A DNA stretch of 64,000 nt from WVXP01 sp964348095 (GCA_964348095.1 CAYGBK010000065.1:71309-135308); one strand, 5' to 3'. Positions 43,812 to 54,097 are shown, counted from the stretch's first letter. Program-made: numbers and translations. Notes: generated by a model from the letters alone, not told the origin.

Positions 43812-46800
43812 TCACTCTTCCACATCCAGCTCCAGGGATTCCCCTTTCCCCTTTCTCGCTTTCTTCCTCGGCTTTCTCAGTGTGATCGGTCGCCAGATGC
43901 CATTGTGGCTGAAGCATCCCCAGCCCCAGCGGAGCCAGCGGAGCATGGCCAGGGCCAGCCAGAGCGCCCACGCGAGCATGGCGATCCGATAGAAAATGAT
44001 CGGAACCGAGAATGCCCAAGCCTGGGGAAGCGCTGCGTCAGAACGATCCTGGAACCACTGAAGCAAGTGACTATTGGATCCATTCCCCATGATCCACATC
44101 TCCGGGTGCCCCAAAAGACCGTGTCTGATGGCATAGATAAGGGAAAAGAGGGCAAGGGCTGATAGAATCACCAATCCTAGCTGGGCGAGGTTGAAGACGG
44201 CGTTTCCCGTTTCTTTGCCTAGCCCTTTGCGGTAACCCAAGAGAAGTAGCCAGGCGACGACCAACATGGCGATCTCGATGCGTGCCTGCGTGAGTCCGAG
44301 ACCCAGGAGGATCCAGTGGTGGGTTTTGAGCGGGGTCACCGTCACACGTCCAAGGCCAAAAGCGACGAGCAAGATCACGATCACAAAGGGCCAGAAGAGT
44401 ACGGCTGGTCCGAGCTGAGGGCCACCCGTGAGGAGGACCCAGCGGCGGCCTGGCATTCTTACCTGCACCTGGGTGTTGACATTCTCAATCCCTACATCCA
44501 CGGCCGGTGTCTTAAGCTGGCTCGTAATGCCATCAGGTTCTCGCCACTGGAGCTCCATGACCTGCCGCCCGGGTGTCAGGGGCAGTGTCACAATACGGCC
44601 TTCCTGACGAATTGGTTGACTCTTTCCATTGATTTTCACGACCTGGAGGCGGGCATTCTCAGGTAAAGTTACATCGTGCTGTCCGCCCCGACTGCTTCTC
44701 ATGCTGAGGCCCAAGGTGGCATCGGTTGCCCGGAGGCCTGGGGAGACGAGGAGGCGGCTGCTGTCGACGGTAACGGTCTTTCCAGGTATCCCCTCAGGGC
44801 GAGTTATGTTCAGGGTTATCGTTTCGTTTGGCCAGGGGCGCCACTCTGGGAGCCATTGGCCGGCCTGGTCCTGATGGTGTATCACCGGGATACCCTCTAA
44901 CTCCACATGCCAGATTGGACTCACATTGAGGCGCCAGATTTCGGTCCACGAGGTGGTGTCTGAGGCTTTCAGGGCCATCTGGCTCTGTTTTTCGACGACA
45001 GAGACCCAACTGACCTGAGATTGCTGAGGTGCCATGTTAATCAATGCCCGGTTTCTTTCAACCCGGACATCGGCACTGGTGACAGACTCCCCCTCTATCA
45101 AGGGAATCTCGAGGACGATAGCGGTCCCCCCGGGGCTTGCCCGAAAGACTCTCGTTTCGGCCTGCCAGGTCAGGCCAAGCAGGAGTGTGCGCTCCACGCG
45201 GACAAAAGGGGACAATGTACCGGGTTCAAGGGTTGCCAGGCGTTTCTTCTCCTTGTTTTCGTCCAAGCGCCGCAGTTGGAGGTTATCGTCCGCAATTCCA
45301 TCGTCATGAAGACCTTCCACCACCCAACCTTCCACGACTGCCTCTACAGCATGAGGTTTCAAGGGAAGGGGGATCTGTATGGTATCGCGGTTCGGCAAGG
45401 GACCTTCCAAGAGGATTTGCTGACGTCCTTTGGAGAGGGCGATCCAGAGATGTCCTGTGGGTGCCCTGAAAAGGCCTTCTGCGGGCTCGCCGTTGAGGAG
45501 TACGGTTCGAGGCAGCCACTGCTGGAAGCGACCCGGGAGGGGGACGCCAACGTCGGCAGAGGCGTGCACTTCCATCCGCACACGGAGGATGTTTGCCTTG
45601 ACCTCGAGCCGCAAACGAGGACTCGCGGCACAGTTGGGTGCGCATTCGGGTTTCTCCAGCAACCGTGTCCGGAGCTCGTTCAACAGCTTTGGCGGGGGGA
45701 TGTCCGCACGAGCCTGTTTAGGAAGGCTTAGCAGCACGAGCAAGAACGCGATGAGGGCTGCCGTTCGGGCAGCGGTTTTGAAGAAGTCGAATTTGAGTCC
45801 ACTCCCCCGGGTGTATTGAATGCCTATCACACGGATGACGAGAACAGCCAGGAGGACAACCCGGAGGAAAGCCAACACCGTATTCACCCCGGGTGACAGG
45901 AAGATAAAACGGATCTCCTGATCCCGCTCGACAGGCCCATTCCAGCGCATGGGAATGGATCTCCACTGCCACAGCGGGAGACCAGGTCCAGTCTGGACGT
46001 TTGCATTGGGATCGACCTGTGCCATCTGCGACAGATCCAATCGTGATCTGTATCGCTTGTCTTGGGTGGGCTCTTTCGGGGCTTCGTAGTAGGACCGTTT
46101 CCTGGGAAGAGCCTGGTCCCGAAGTTCCTCTTCGAGCTTTCCCTTTAGCCCTAATTCCTGCTGGATAACCGGCCCTTCAGGAGCCCCCGCTACCCCACGG
46201 GCGACGACACGCCACGGTTTTTCAAACTGCGGGAACAGGCCCTGGCGGACCTGAATCAACATGAAGGGGACACTAAAGGCGATGAGGGCCACCAGACTCA
46301 CCGTCCGATAGGCCTGCACGAGATTTCGCAATCGACCCGTTGAAAGCACTCTCAAAAGAGCGATGGCGCCTAACAGATGGAGCCACACCCACTTGGGTGC
46401 TCCGGGCTCGTGGTAGGTCACGACCAGAGTGGCCAATGCCAGGATTCCCCACGGCCACTTCCAGAGTTTCGCAATCGCCAGGCCAATGATAAGGAGAAGA
46501 AAGAGATCGAGCAATGTCCACTGCTTCAGCCATGTGTTCGGAATCTGATCGACACCCGTCGCATCCAACAGGCCCCAGCCAGGGGGTAGATTCAGTGTTC
46601 CCTGGACCTGATGAAAATCGTGGTCCCACCCGACAGCGGGAAGAGGCGACAGCCGCTCGGCAATACGGCTGTCTGCGAGGAGCTGAATCTGGCCGCGTCG
46701 GACTTCAACCCCGGCACGTTCTGACTCGCCGATGCGTGTGATGAACTGGGGTTGACCGTCCACGAGAACCCGTCCGAGTTCTATGGGCGGATTGATTTCC

Positions 46801-47963
46801 AGACGCCACCCTCGGGTCAACATGCCAGTGACACGATCCTGTATAGTGTAGCCTCCTCCACTGAAATCGAGCCAAAGGCTCCGATGGAGGGCGAGCTGGT
46901 CTGGCGCAGGATCCGGATCTCCCCGCCTTTTTTCAACGATTCGAAGCGCATCGCCCGGCTGGGCTCGGTATGCTGGAAACCGTTGCCAATCCGGCGGTAA
47001 GGTGGTCTGCCGGGGATCAATCTGGGTGACACCTTCGATGGTGACGAGGCGGAGGTGATTCCGTGCATCGAAAACCCAGACCTCCTCCTTTGGCCACGGT
47101 CCTTCGGTTGGTAAAAGCCGTATCTCGTGAACGGGTCCCTTATGCCGTGCATTGAGCAGAATCGTCCAGCGACCTGGTTTGACCTGAACCCGGAGGCGGC
47201 CGTCAGGATCGAGCCGGGCCGGCAGGGGGCTACTGAGGGACAATGGGATGTACCCCTCGATCAGGGTCCGTCCGAGGAGCGCTTCACGAGGCCGTCCGGA
47301 CACGTTGAGGTCGATCCGAGTAATGACCGTGAGTGGGATTTCATCCACAATACGCCGGTGAACCCTCAGACCAATACGTTCCTTCCTTTCTTCTTCGGGA
47401 ATCTCTTCTTCCGCGACCTGTTCTCGTAGCAAGAGGGTCCCTTGGGCGTCGAGCCGGGGAAAATCGATGGCTCGGTTGTTGATGGACAGGGCGACCAGTC
47501 CTGTGTCGGGCGGAATCCTCAGTGACTCTGGAAGGGTCTCCCACCCAAACACGCCGCTCACCGTATACGTTCCGGCCTCCAGATAGACCGCCGGCTGTCC
47601 GTTTCGTTGAGCGACAAGGGACACCTGATCATCAACACGCACGTCCTGGGGCCAGTGTTTTTCACTCCCGGGCAGCGTGGCCCAGCCCCTAGTGACCATG
47701 TGCCAACTCAGTCTGAAAGTTCCCGTCTTATCGGTTAAGTTCAATTCGAGATGGGATGGCCAGTTGCAGCGATACTGGTCCCCTATGCCGTAGAGGGAGG
47801 GGCAACGCTGGTTCTCGTATCCATGGAGCACCCATTCGACCCAGGGTTTGAGCGGTTCGGGAACATCGTCAGGAGATAAGGGCGCGGCGATCAATGAGCC
47901 CCTGCCGCCAAAAAGGACAAAAAGGAGAATAAGTAAAAGAAATAATGGGAGTGCTTTTTTCAT
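43812..47963 (-). CDS. Giant exported multi-domain membrane protein of unknown function
   Basis: 1383 residues from an ATG that opens a strong signal peptide (MKKALPLFLLLILLFVLFGG). A large extracytoplasmic domain runs to about 475 and contains C-x(n)-C in NQRCPSLYGIGDQYRCNWPS. A cluster of membrane helices (about 478-570) follows. More helices lie near 690-750, the second of which looks like an internal signal peptide (AALIAFLLVLLSLPKQARA). A second extracytoplasmic domain (about 750-1180) starts with CAPNC, and four or five helices and a charged tail end the protein. I recognise it only as an uncharacterised proteobacterial family. Each outer domain appears beta-rich, and the two are arranged like a duplicated unit. 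The start has only a weak GGAA site. Confidence 0.7.
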   Translation of the reverse strand: MKKALPLFLLLILLFVLFGGRGSLIAAPLSPDDVPEPLKPWVEWVLHGYENQRCPSLYGIGDQYRCNWPSHLELNLTDKTGTFRLSWHMVTRGWATLPGSEKHWPQDVRVDDQVSLVAQRNGQPAVYLEAGTYTVSGVFGWETLPESLRIPPDTGLVALSINNRAIDFPRLDAQGTLLLREQVAEEEIPEEERKERIGLRVHRRIVDEIPLTVITRIDLNVSGRPREALLGRTLIEGYIPLSLSSPLPARLDPDGRLRVQVKPGRWTILLNARHKGPVHEIRLLPTEGPWPKEEVWVFDARNHLRLVTIEGVTQIDPRQTTLPPDWQRFPAYRAQPGDALRIVEKRRGDPDPAPDQLALHRSLWLDFSGGGYTIQDRVTGMLTRGWRLEINPPIELGRVLVDGQPQFITRIGESERAGVEVRRGQIQLLADSRIAERLSPLPAVGWDHDFHQVQGTLNLPPGWGLLDATGVDQIPNTWLKQWTLLDLFLLLIIGLAIAKLWKWPWGILALATLVVTYHEPGAPKWVWLHLLGAIALLRVLSTGRLRNLVQAYRTVSLVALIAFSVPFMLIQVRQGLFPQFEKPWRVVARGVAGAPEGPVIQQELGLKGKLEEELRDQALPRKRSYYEAPKEPTQDKRYRSRLDLSQMAQVDPNANVQTGPGLPLWQWRSIPMRWNGPVERDQEIRFIFLSPGVNTVLAFLRVVLLAVLVIRVIGIQYTRGSGLKFDFFKTAARTAALIAFLLVLLSLPKQARADIPPPKLLNELRTRLLEKPECAPNCAASPRLRLEVKANILRVRMEVHASADVGVPLPGRFQQWLPRTVLLNGEPAEGLFRAPTGHLWIALSKGRQQILLEGPLPNRDTIQIPLPLKPHAVEAVVEGWVVEGLHDDGIADDNLQLRRLDENKEKKRLATLEPGTLSPFVRVERTLLLGLTWQAETRVFRASPGGTAIVLEIPLIEGESVTSADVRVERNRALINMAPQQSQVSWVSVVEKQSQMALKASDTTSWTEIWRLNVSPIWHVELEGIPVIHHQDQAGQWLPEWRPWPNETITLNITRPEGIPGKTVTVDSSRLLVSPGLRATDATLGLSMRSSRGGQHDVTLPENARLQVVKINGKSQPIRQEGRIVTLPLTPGRQVMELQWREPDGITSQLKTPAVDVGIENVNTQVQVRMPGRRWVLLTGGPQLGPAVLFWPFVIVILLVAFGLGRVTVTPLKTHHWILLGLGLTQARIEIAMLVVAWLLLLGYRKGLGKETGNAVFNLAQLGLVILSALALFSLIYAIRHGLLGHPEMWIMGNGSNSHLLQWFQDRSDAALPQAWAFSVPIIFYRIAMLAWALWLALAMLRWLRWGWGCFSHNGIWRPITLRKPRKKARKGKGESLELDVEE

Positions 47964-48141
47964 GGCGTCATTCCAATCTTTGGATTGTTCTGAAAGAGGA
48001 GACACGGATGCATGTGCCGGCGGGTAACATTCGGCCTTTGGTGCAAGATATATACCATTCGGAGGGAACTGGGTAAACCGGATAAAGCCCCATTCCGCTC
48101 ATGAGTGGGGAACACGAGCTGAAAGGAATAATCCAGGGATG

Positions 48142-49059
48142 TCACAAAAGGGGAAGTTGAAAGGCCTTTACATCCCAGTTTGCTCTCTTTGCTGCCGCCT
48201 GATAGAAGCTTTCCAGGAAATCCAACAACACCTGTTTCTGAGATTGGGATTCCCTCACCTTATTGTACATGAGAAGGGCCATGCCGGCGTCAGGATTGTA
48301 GAAGGCTTCCGCGGGGCTGAGCGGTTCTTTTGAGAGACCCTCTGGCTCAGGATAGGCATAGGCGTAAAAGGCGGGTTCTCTGACTTTGTCGTCGCCTGCC
48401 CAGAATCCACAGCTTATGACTTCATGGGAATAGGCCTCACGTTCGACGGGATTCGTACCGTCCCGTGCGGGGGTAGGCCGACCTGAAAACCGGGTGACGG
48501 CGAGGTCGAAATGATGCCAAAAAAGATGAGAAGGAGAACATTTCCCGATAAATCTGCCCCTGAACTCCTGGAATATGGAATCAACCTGGACGAGAACCTG
48601 CCAGAACCGATTCACGTATTTCCTGTCATATGCGGCGTGCTGATGATCAGTTTCAAAGGGTTCTGTACTGATGCTCGGGACATCATAGGGGACGGCCCTG
48701 ATGGTGACGTCGATGCCAAGCTCAGAAAGGGAAGAGAAAAGCCCCTTGTAGAATTGGGATACAGAGAGGCCATTGAGAGCAATGCTTTTCCTCGATCCGT
48801 AACTTGTTCTCATGGCCAATACGTGGTCAATACAGTCAAACTCGATCTCGAAGATCATGCTTCCATAGGGAATGGGCCCGGTCGTAAAGCCACGGGAAGA
48901 AACATAAAAGGTCACGTGCCACCAATGGTTCTTCTTGGGAAATAGTCCAAGGCGGATCTTTCCGACAATTTGAGCATAGAGGTGCACGGTGTTTTTCGTC
49001 TCTTCCCATTCTTCTATCGGAAGAGGAGGGAATAGCGTCTTTTGGAGCTTGTCATTCAT
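48142..49059 (-). CDS. DUF5996 family protein
   Basis: 305 residues matching DUF5996: WEETKNTVHLYAQIVGKIRL, then NHWWHVTFYVSSRGFTTGPI, FWHHFDLAVTRFSGR, EAYSHEVISCGFWAGD and FYAYAYPEPEGL. The family is cytosolic and of unknown function; the repeated His/Trp pattern suggests a ligand pocket. GAGGTGG precedes the ATG used. It is followed downstream by the giant membrane protein gene, with a 178-base gap. Confidence 0.85.
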   Translation of the reverse strand: MNDKLQKTLFPPLPIEEWEETKNTVHLYAQIVGKIRLGLFPKKNHWWHVTFYVSSRGFTTGPIPYGSMIFEIEFDCIDHVLAMRTSYGSRKSIALNGLSVSQFYKGLFSSLSELGIDVTIRAVPYDVPSISTEPFETDHQHAAYDRKYVNRFWQVLVQVDSIFQEFRGRFIGKCSPSHLFWHHFDLAVTRFSGRPTPARDGTNPVEREAYSHEVISCGFWAGDDKVREPAFYAYAYPEPEGLSKEPLSPAEAFYNPDAGMALLMYNKVRESQSQKQVLLDFLESFYQAAAKRANWDVKAFQLPLL

Positions 49060-49076
49060 GAGAGCCACCTCTCTGT

Positions 49077-49673
49077 CTAGGGGCACCTGTGGTGCTTTTT
49101 CCACATCTCGGGGTCATGCCCCTCTGGGATATTGACGCAGGGATCATCTGTATCATAGCCACGTAGCTTGTTGTACTGCTCGATTTGCGCTTTTCTGAGG
49201 ATATCAGGAGTTCTCAGGTGCGCGGACAGATGAACGAACCGTAATTCTCGATAGGTGGTTGCTATCTTATCGAGAAGATTACGTAGCACTTTTTCGTTGA
49301 TCGTTTTGTTGGCGAAATGATTATTCAGCTCTCTTTCGAGCTCGATCAGTTCATGGCCCAATTTGACGGCCTGTCTATTCATAGATTCATAGACGTTCTC
49401 TATCTGTTTTTCTTGGTCTGATGTAAGCCCTATCTCTTTTTTCATTTCCAGTATATGCTTTGGACCGGGGAGACCGTTGAGTTCGGCCGCCTTGGCAAGG
49501 CCCCACCCCGATCCTTTCTTCAATTCTTCAATGTCCTGTTCAGAGAGGCTCTTTATTTCTCGTTTTTCCTGACCGACATACGTGGATTTGTACGAAGGCT
49601 CAGAACCAACGGACAATGAGAATGATGTTAAAACAAGAACCAGAAAGGATAAAAGGACACACACTCCCCTCAT
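49077..49673 (-). CDS. Periplasmic Spy/CpxP-like protein
   Basis: 198 residues. Signal peptide (VCVLLSFLVLVLTSFSLSVG) followed by a helical domain with GLTSDQEKQIENVYESMNRQ, an LTxxQ-like motif of Spy/CpxP proteins. Those proteins act as periplasmic chaperones or metal-binding stress proteins. The extra QEKREIKSLSEQDIEELKKG and NGLPGPKHILEMKKEI segments belong to a known variant. The C-terminus has a Cys/His cluster (DPCVNIPEGHDPEMWKKHHR), which could bind metal. GGAGGGTGTGAT precedes the ATG. Confidence 0.8.
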   Translation of the reverse strand: MRGVCVLLSFLVLVLTSFSLSVGSEPSYKSTYVGQEKREIKSLSEQDIEELKKGSGWGLAKAAELNGLPGPKHILEMKKEIGLTSDQEKQIENVYESMNRQAVKLGHELIELERELNNHFANKTINEKVLRNLLDKIATTYRELRFVHLSAHLRTPDILRKAQIEQYNKLRGYDTDDPCVNIPEGHDPEMWKKHHRCP

Positions 49674-49874
49674 ATCACACCCTCCGTCTTCCTTTCGATG
49701 TGGGTTTTCTGTTCAGAATTTCAAGCAATACGCTATCACCTTTTCGTAAGGCAAAAGCTCCTCTAAACCGGCCTCCTCGTGTGAGGCAACGTGGCCACTG
49801 TAGAGTGGCTTCTATGCGCTGAAATCTTTGACTTTGTGCCGTATCAATACATAAGACATGATCTGGCCCTGCTT

Positions 49875-50372
49875 TCAGACTTTTGTCCCAGTCGTTTTTT
49901 CTCGCCGCATAAGGAGAACAAAAATCATGTAGTGGGTCACCAGGAGAGCGGGGACTGCGACTGCCGGGATGAAATAGGCGGCCCCTAAGTGACCGTCCTG
50001 AGTGTGCCGGAAACCCTGAAACAAGGCGTTCAGCAAGTCCAGTGAGCCTTCAATGTTGAAAACCCACACCAGGGGTATGGCTACGGCCGTTTGGAGGCGT
50101 AAAGCGATAATCGCAATCAAAGCAAGAACTGCCGCAAGGAGATCCCCCCAGGCTGCCGGATTTGCAAAACGGGGGTCCAGAACTTCTGCCGTGACACCCG
50201 GGATGAGGAACGCCATACCAATGTAGCGGAAGCAGTGGGGAAGGAGAAGTGGGATGAGTGCCTGGCCCTTGGGGCGGCGGGACAGGGCCGGCATGACGTA
50301 CCATTTCGCGATCAGACTGTAAGTCAACAGACCAAGGACAATGCTGAGGGGCAAGATGAAGTTCATATTCAT
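49875..50372 (-). CDS. Four-helix membrane protein of unknown function
   Basis: 165 residues with four membrane helices. LIAKWYVMPALSRRPKGQAL lies after helix one, and LRLQTAVAIPLVWVFNIEGS between helices three and four. The pattern recurs in many proteobacteria without assigned function. GAGGAGAAATCC precedes the ATG. It lies 21 bases downstream of a VOC-family gene on the same strand, so the two are co-transcribed. Confidence 0.65.
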   Translation of the reverse strand: MNMNFILPLSIVLGLLTYSLIAKWYVMPALSRRPKGQALIPLLLPHCFRYIGMAFLIPGVTAEVLDPRFANPAAWGDLLAAVLALIAIIALRLQTAVAIPLVWVFNIEGSLDLLNALFQGFRHTQDGHLGAAYFIPAVAVPALLVTHYMIFVLLMRREKTTGTKV

Positions 50373-50393
50373 TGGATTTCTCCTCGATCTCTT

Positions 50394-50759
50394 CTATTTC
50401 CGTGAAACCAAATGAATCACCTTTGCCGGGTTACTAATCCAGAACCCCTCAAACCCATCCGGCAAGGCTTCGATCTCGTCTTTTCGTATCGTATTCGTGC
50501 TGGCGAAATACGACTTAGCCGAAGGCACATCGTCAGTCGTGATCTCCAGCCAGATTTCTGCTTGGCTAAGATAGTCTGTCCGATCGAGCCACAACCGATT
50601 CGTCCCAAACTCAAAGACGACAGTTGACGCTCCTTCTTCAACCACGGGCAAAGATAGTGTATCCCTGTAAAATGCAACGGTCTTGTCGAAAAGGTGCTGC
50701 GGTATCTTCATGGCAATATTTCTGCCGCCTTTGAAATGGGGCCCATTGTCCCGTGACAT
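50394..50759 (-). CDS. VOC (glyoxalase-like) family protein
   Basis: 121 residues comprising one vicinal-oxygen-chelate fold: KIPQHLFDKTVAFYRDTLSL, then VFEFGTNRLWLDRTDYLSQA and PDGFEGFWISNPAKVIHLVS. The usual metal-binding His/Glu set is incomplete, so a binding rather than catalytic role is possible. GAGGAACC precedes the ATG. Confidence 0.7.
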   Translation of the reverse strand: MSRDNGPHFKGGRNIAMKIPQHLFDKTVAFYRDTLSLPVVEEGASTVVFEFGTNRLWLDRTDYLSQAEIWLEITTDDVPSAKSYFASTNTIRKDEIEALPDGFEGFWISNPAKVIHLVSRK

Positions 50760-50882
50760 ATTTGGTTCCTCGTGACTGACCCTTCAGAATCTCGATGCGC
50801 TGAGCGTCACGTCTCCTATGGCTCACGCTTTCTCGAATCGTTTTTTGGTCGCTTCAGCCTCGTCGGTTTTGCCCTGGGCTGC

Positions 50883-51293
50883 TTAGGCCTTTCGAGCACT
50901 CCGATGGGCTGCAAACCAACTCGTAGGCACTCTACCAAAAAGAATGGCCAACGCGATCACCTGAGCCAGGGTTTGGGCCAGCAGTCCCATAAATGATGCC
51001 GGCTGCCCATCAGGCATTCGCGTGGCGATCTCAAGGGATGCTGGAATACCGAGGATAAAGAGAATAAGATATACATTCAATGCCCACCGGCGACCACTGG
51101 CGATTGCCCATGTAAGGAATCCCATTATCACCACCGAGATGCCGCCAACCACGGGTGCAAACCACCCTGGGAGTTGACTAGGTGACAGAGACACGAAGAG
51201 CATCATCAGCACACTGAAGGCTAGGGACGAAAAGAGCAGAATCACCGTGACCTTCACTAAGGGAGGCATAAACGGTTTTTCTGGAGCCTTCAT
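50883..51293 (-). CDS. Four-helix membrane protein of unknown function
   Basis: 136 residues with four membrane helices (VTVILLFSSLAFSVLMMLFV, then WFAPVVGGISVVIMGFLTWA and two more) and a short cytosolic tail (SWFAAHRSARKA). The segment ASGRRWALNVYLILFILGIP between helices two and three is common to small unassigned membrane proteins. No family name is safe. The ribosome site is weak. Confidence 0.6.
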   Translation of the reverse strand: MKAPEKPFMPPLVKVTVILLFSSLAFSVLMMLFVSLSPSQLPGWFAPVVGGISVVIMGFLTWAIASGRRWALNVYLILFILGIPASLEIATRMPDGQPASFMGLLAQTLAQVIALAILFGRVPTSWFAAHRSARKA

Positions 51294-51388
51294 ATCTTCG
51301 GTGGTTCCCCTTCACCTGACCTGTTACGGGACACTCAGCCTTCGATACCCCCATCCCAAAAGGGAAGTCGAGGTTGTTCTGTCAGGGT

Positions 51389-51964
51389 CTAGTTCTTTTC
51401 TTCAAGCTTGACGGAAACTGGCACCGGATTGGAGACGATATCGAAGACGGGCGAGCGTTTCTGAGCGAGCTCTACCAGTTTCTCTATCTCTTCCTTTGGC
51501 GCATCCGCTTTGACATTGAAAGTGACGCGGATATTGTCGTACCCATTCCTCACGTTCTCCGACATTCCAAGGAAGCCACGGAGGTCAAGATCGCCCTCTA
51601 ACTTTGATTCAACCTCATCTATTTTGATTCCCCGTGCCGCTGCATGATAGACGAGTGAGGTGGTTAGGCATCCTGCCAATGCCGTCAGAGCATACTCCAC
51701 AGGATTGGCCCCGTGATCCTCGCCCAAAAGAATTGGAGGTTCGTCCTCTTCAAAGACAAAGGGCTTTGTTCGAGACGTGTCTTCTTTGCCAGCCCCGTAA
51801 AAGTCTTTGACGGTGGTACGATTATGCCCGCCGTTTACCCATCTGTTCTGTGCTCGAAATTTGAATTTCGCAACGTCAGGTTTGTCCTTTATAACATCGA
51901 CCGTACCAAACAACTGATCGACATCAACGCCGTTTATGGTCTTATGTGTTTTATGTTCTGACAT
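51389..51964 (-). CDS. OsmC family protein
   Basis: 191 residues. The OsmC fold is clear: ANPVEYALTALAGCLTTSLV contains the N-terminal active-site cysteine, followed by YHAAARGIKIDEVESKLEGD. At the C-terminal site, where OsmC/Ohr have a second cysteine, this protein has KRSPVFDIVSNPVPV without Cys, so a thiol-peroxidase mechanism with two cysteines is unlikely. It belongs to the OsmC subgroup of unknown substrate. GGGAGGTAA precedes the ATG. Confidence 0.85.
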   Translation of the reverse strand: MSEHKTHKTINGVDVDQLFGTVDVIKDKPDVAKFKFRAQNRWVNGGHNRTTVKDFYGAGKEDTSRTKPFVFEEDEPPILLGEDHGANPVEYALTALAGCLTTSLVYHAAARGIKIDEVESKLEGDLDLRGFLGMSENVRNGYDNIRVTFNVKADAPKEEIEKLVELAQKRSPVFDIVSNPVPVSVKLEEKN

Positions 51965-52242
51965 TTTAGTTTACCTCCCGCCTTTTCTGGGAGATCCAAG
52001 TGTGCCTCGAGGAGAAGCGAAACCCATAGAATCCTAGACTCTCCTACTCATAATTAAAAAAAAGGGGAGCGACCAAATTCAAGGCGTACCCTGTTTTTTT
52101 CTGGGTGTCCTGGCCGGGATGAGAGAGGGGAACGTGAATTTTGCCCGCCCGATAAGGGCACTCTATTCGTCCTGTAATCTGGAAGATGATTATTGAAAAA
52201 GGGACACACCGTGAAGAAATGGGCGGAATCTGTGGCAAAATG

Positions 52243-52251
52243 TGATATTAT
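52243..52251 (+). promoter_or_regulatory. Extended -10 promoter of the MoxR-VWA gene
   Basis: TGATATTAT (TGn plus TATTAT) with a predicted start near 52256, which favours the ATG at 52283 over an in-frame TTG at 52193. Confidence 0.4.
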
Positions 52252-52282
52252 ACTTACGATAGAACCTCCCGAGAAAACGAAA

Positions 52283-54097
52283 ATGCTTACCGTCTATGGA
52301 AAAATTCGTGAAGGGATAGTTGGTAGGGAGATCGAAATAAAGTCGATACTCGCTGCCATGGAGGCGGGGAAACACATCCTTTTGGAAGGCCCCCCCGGGA
52401 CGTCCAAGTCCACCGTGCTGAGAAGAATAGCGCAGGAAATCAACATCCCTTTCTATATCGTGGAGGGAAACATCGATCTGACTCCTGCGAAACTGGTCGG
52501 CCACTTTAACCCGTCCAAGGTGATGGAGGACAGCTACCAGCCCGAGTATTTTGAGAAGGGGCCACTGACTCGATCCATGGAGGTCGGAGGCATTCTCTAC
52601 ATCGAAGAATTCAACCGAATGCCGGCAGACGTCTCAAACGTGCTCATTTCGCCGATGGAAGAAGGAGAAATATCGATCCCCCGGTACGGAGTTGTTAAAG
52701 CCGTTCGCCCGTTCACCGTGATTGCAGCTCAGAATCCTTACGATGACGTCGGTACGGTCCGGGTTAGCAGGGCTTTTTTGGACCGAATCTGCCTGATCAA
52801 AATGAATTACCAGAACGAGGACGAAGAGCGGGAGATTGTCCGGCTTCGGACCGGGACGGAGGACACCGAGGCTATCACCTTTGCGGTGAAGATGGTGCGG
52901 AAAACACGGGAACACCCTGATCTCAAGATGGGCGCCTCTGTCCGGGGCGCGATCGATTTGATCGATATTTTCAATGGCATGCAAAAGGTTGCTGACCAAT
53001 CGGACACGAATTTCTTGGTTGCCGCGCAGATGGCCCTCTCTAACAAGATTTGGTTGAACGAGATGACCAGCAAAACGTCGGACCAACTGATCGAAGAGAT
53101 CTGGACGAATCTCGGCGGTCGCCACAAGAAATTCCAGGGCAGTAAGAAAAAGGGAAAAACCGGTTCGCCATCGACTCAGGAGGATCACGAGAAGAAAATT
53201 TCGGAGAAAGCGAAAAAAAAAAGCGATGATCGATACGTAGGCGATCAGTTTCTAGACGATGATTTGGACATTGAATACTCCTACTTCTACCAGATCGCCT
53301 CCTATCTTAACGCCCATCCTGAAGAGCTTCCTCAGTTTTTTGAAAAACAGGATTCCCTAGAAGTCTTCGCCAATATTTTCGGCATGCTAAAGCATGATGT
53401 GCGAAACATGGCTGTCAAAATAGCCAGTCGGCTGATTATCAAGATAGCCAAACAGATCGCTGACACGGGATACCGGTCCGGCCAACTGAAGCTTGTCAGG
53501 GGGTTCACCGAAGGTGCCGATATCGAGTTGGACAAGAGCCTGGAAAAATACGCAGAAGAACCTGACCGAGGGATCGTGGATAGTCTCATGTCCTACCGAC
53601 GGCACAGAGAGAGAAATGCCTTTGTGATGATGTTCGATCACAGCTATTCCATGAAAGGGATGAAGATCATCCTTGCTGCCATCACAGCGGCTTCTATTGC
53701 CCAGCACTTCAAAAACGACTATGCCATCCTTGCCTTCAGCAACCAGGTTTCCTTCCTCAAAGGAATCGATGAGCCAACGGGCCCGGAAGAAGTACTGGAA
53801 AGACTGTTTGCATTGGAATTGAGAGGCGACACGGACATTCGCCTTGCCTTGGAGAGAGGGCTCAGACACATCGATAAATTTGAGCGGAAGATGGGGTTGC
53901 TTCTGACAGATGGGGCATGGAACCAGGGAGGGGATCCGCTCCAGATGGCGGTGCGATTCGATAAACTGAGTGTCATCGGGTTCCCACCTGTCAAGCAGGA
54001 AAAAGTCCGTCTATTGGCTCTCAAAGGAAAGGGAAACTTCTGTTTTGTGGAGGATGAGAAGGGAATAGCCGGGGCCATTCTCAATTGTCTAAACTGA
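52283..54097 (+). CDS. MoxR-type AAA ATPase fused to a von Willebrand A domain
   Basis: 604 residues. Residues 1-260 are a MoxR-family AAA+ domain with Walker A EGPPGTSKST (about 34-41), Walker B GGILYIEEFNR (about 103) and sensor FTVIAAQNPYDD. A charged Lys-rich linker (about 290-320) joins to a helical region. The C-terminal VWA domain (about 445-604) has the MIDAS motif DHSYS (D451) and GDTDIRLALERG. MoxR and VWA proteins usually are separate partners that insert metals or remodel complexes; here they are one chain. No client gene is adjacent. The ribosome site at the ATG is weak. Confidence 0.82.
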   Translation: MLTVYGKIREGIVGREIEIKSILAAMEAGKHILLEGPPGTSKSTVLRRIAQEINIPFYIVEGNIDLTPAKLVGHFNPSKVMEDSYQPEYFEKGPLTRSMEVGGILYIEEFNRMPADVSNVLISPMEEGEISIPRYGVVKAVRPFTVIAAQNPYDDVGTVRVSRAFLDRICLIKMNYQNEDEEREIVRLRTGTEDTEAITFAVKMVRKTREHPDLKMGASVRGAIDLIDIFNGMQKVADQSDTNFLVAAQMALSNKIWLNEMTSKTSDQLIEEIWTNLGGRHKKFQGSKKKGKTGSPSTQEDHEKKISEKAKKKSDDRYVGDQFLDDDLDIEYSYFYQIASYLNAHPEELPQFFEKQDSLEVFANIFGMLKHDVRNMAVKIASRLIIKIAKQIADTGYRSGQLKLVRGFTEGADIELDKSLEKYAEEPDRGIVDSLMSYRRHRERNAFVMMFDHSYSMKGMKIILAAITAASIAQHFKNDYAILAFSNQVSFLKGIDEPTGPEEVLERLFALELRGDTDIRLALERGLRHIDKFERKMGLLLTDGAWNQGGDPLQMAVRFDKLSVIGFPPVKQEKVRLLALKGKGNFCFVEDEKGIAGAILNCLN

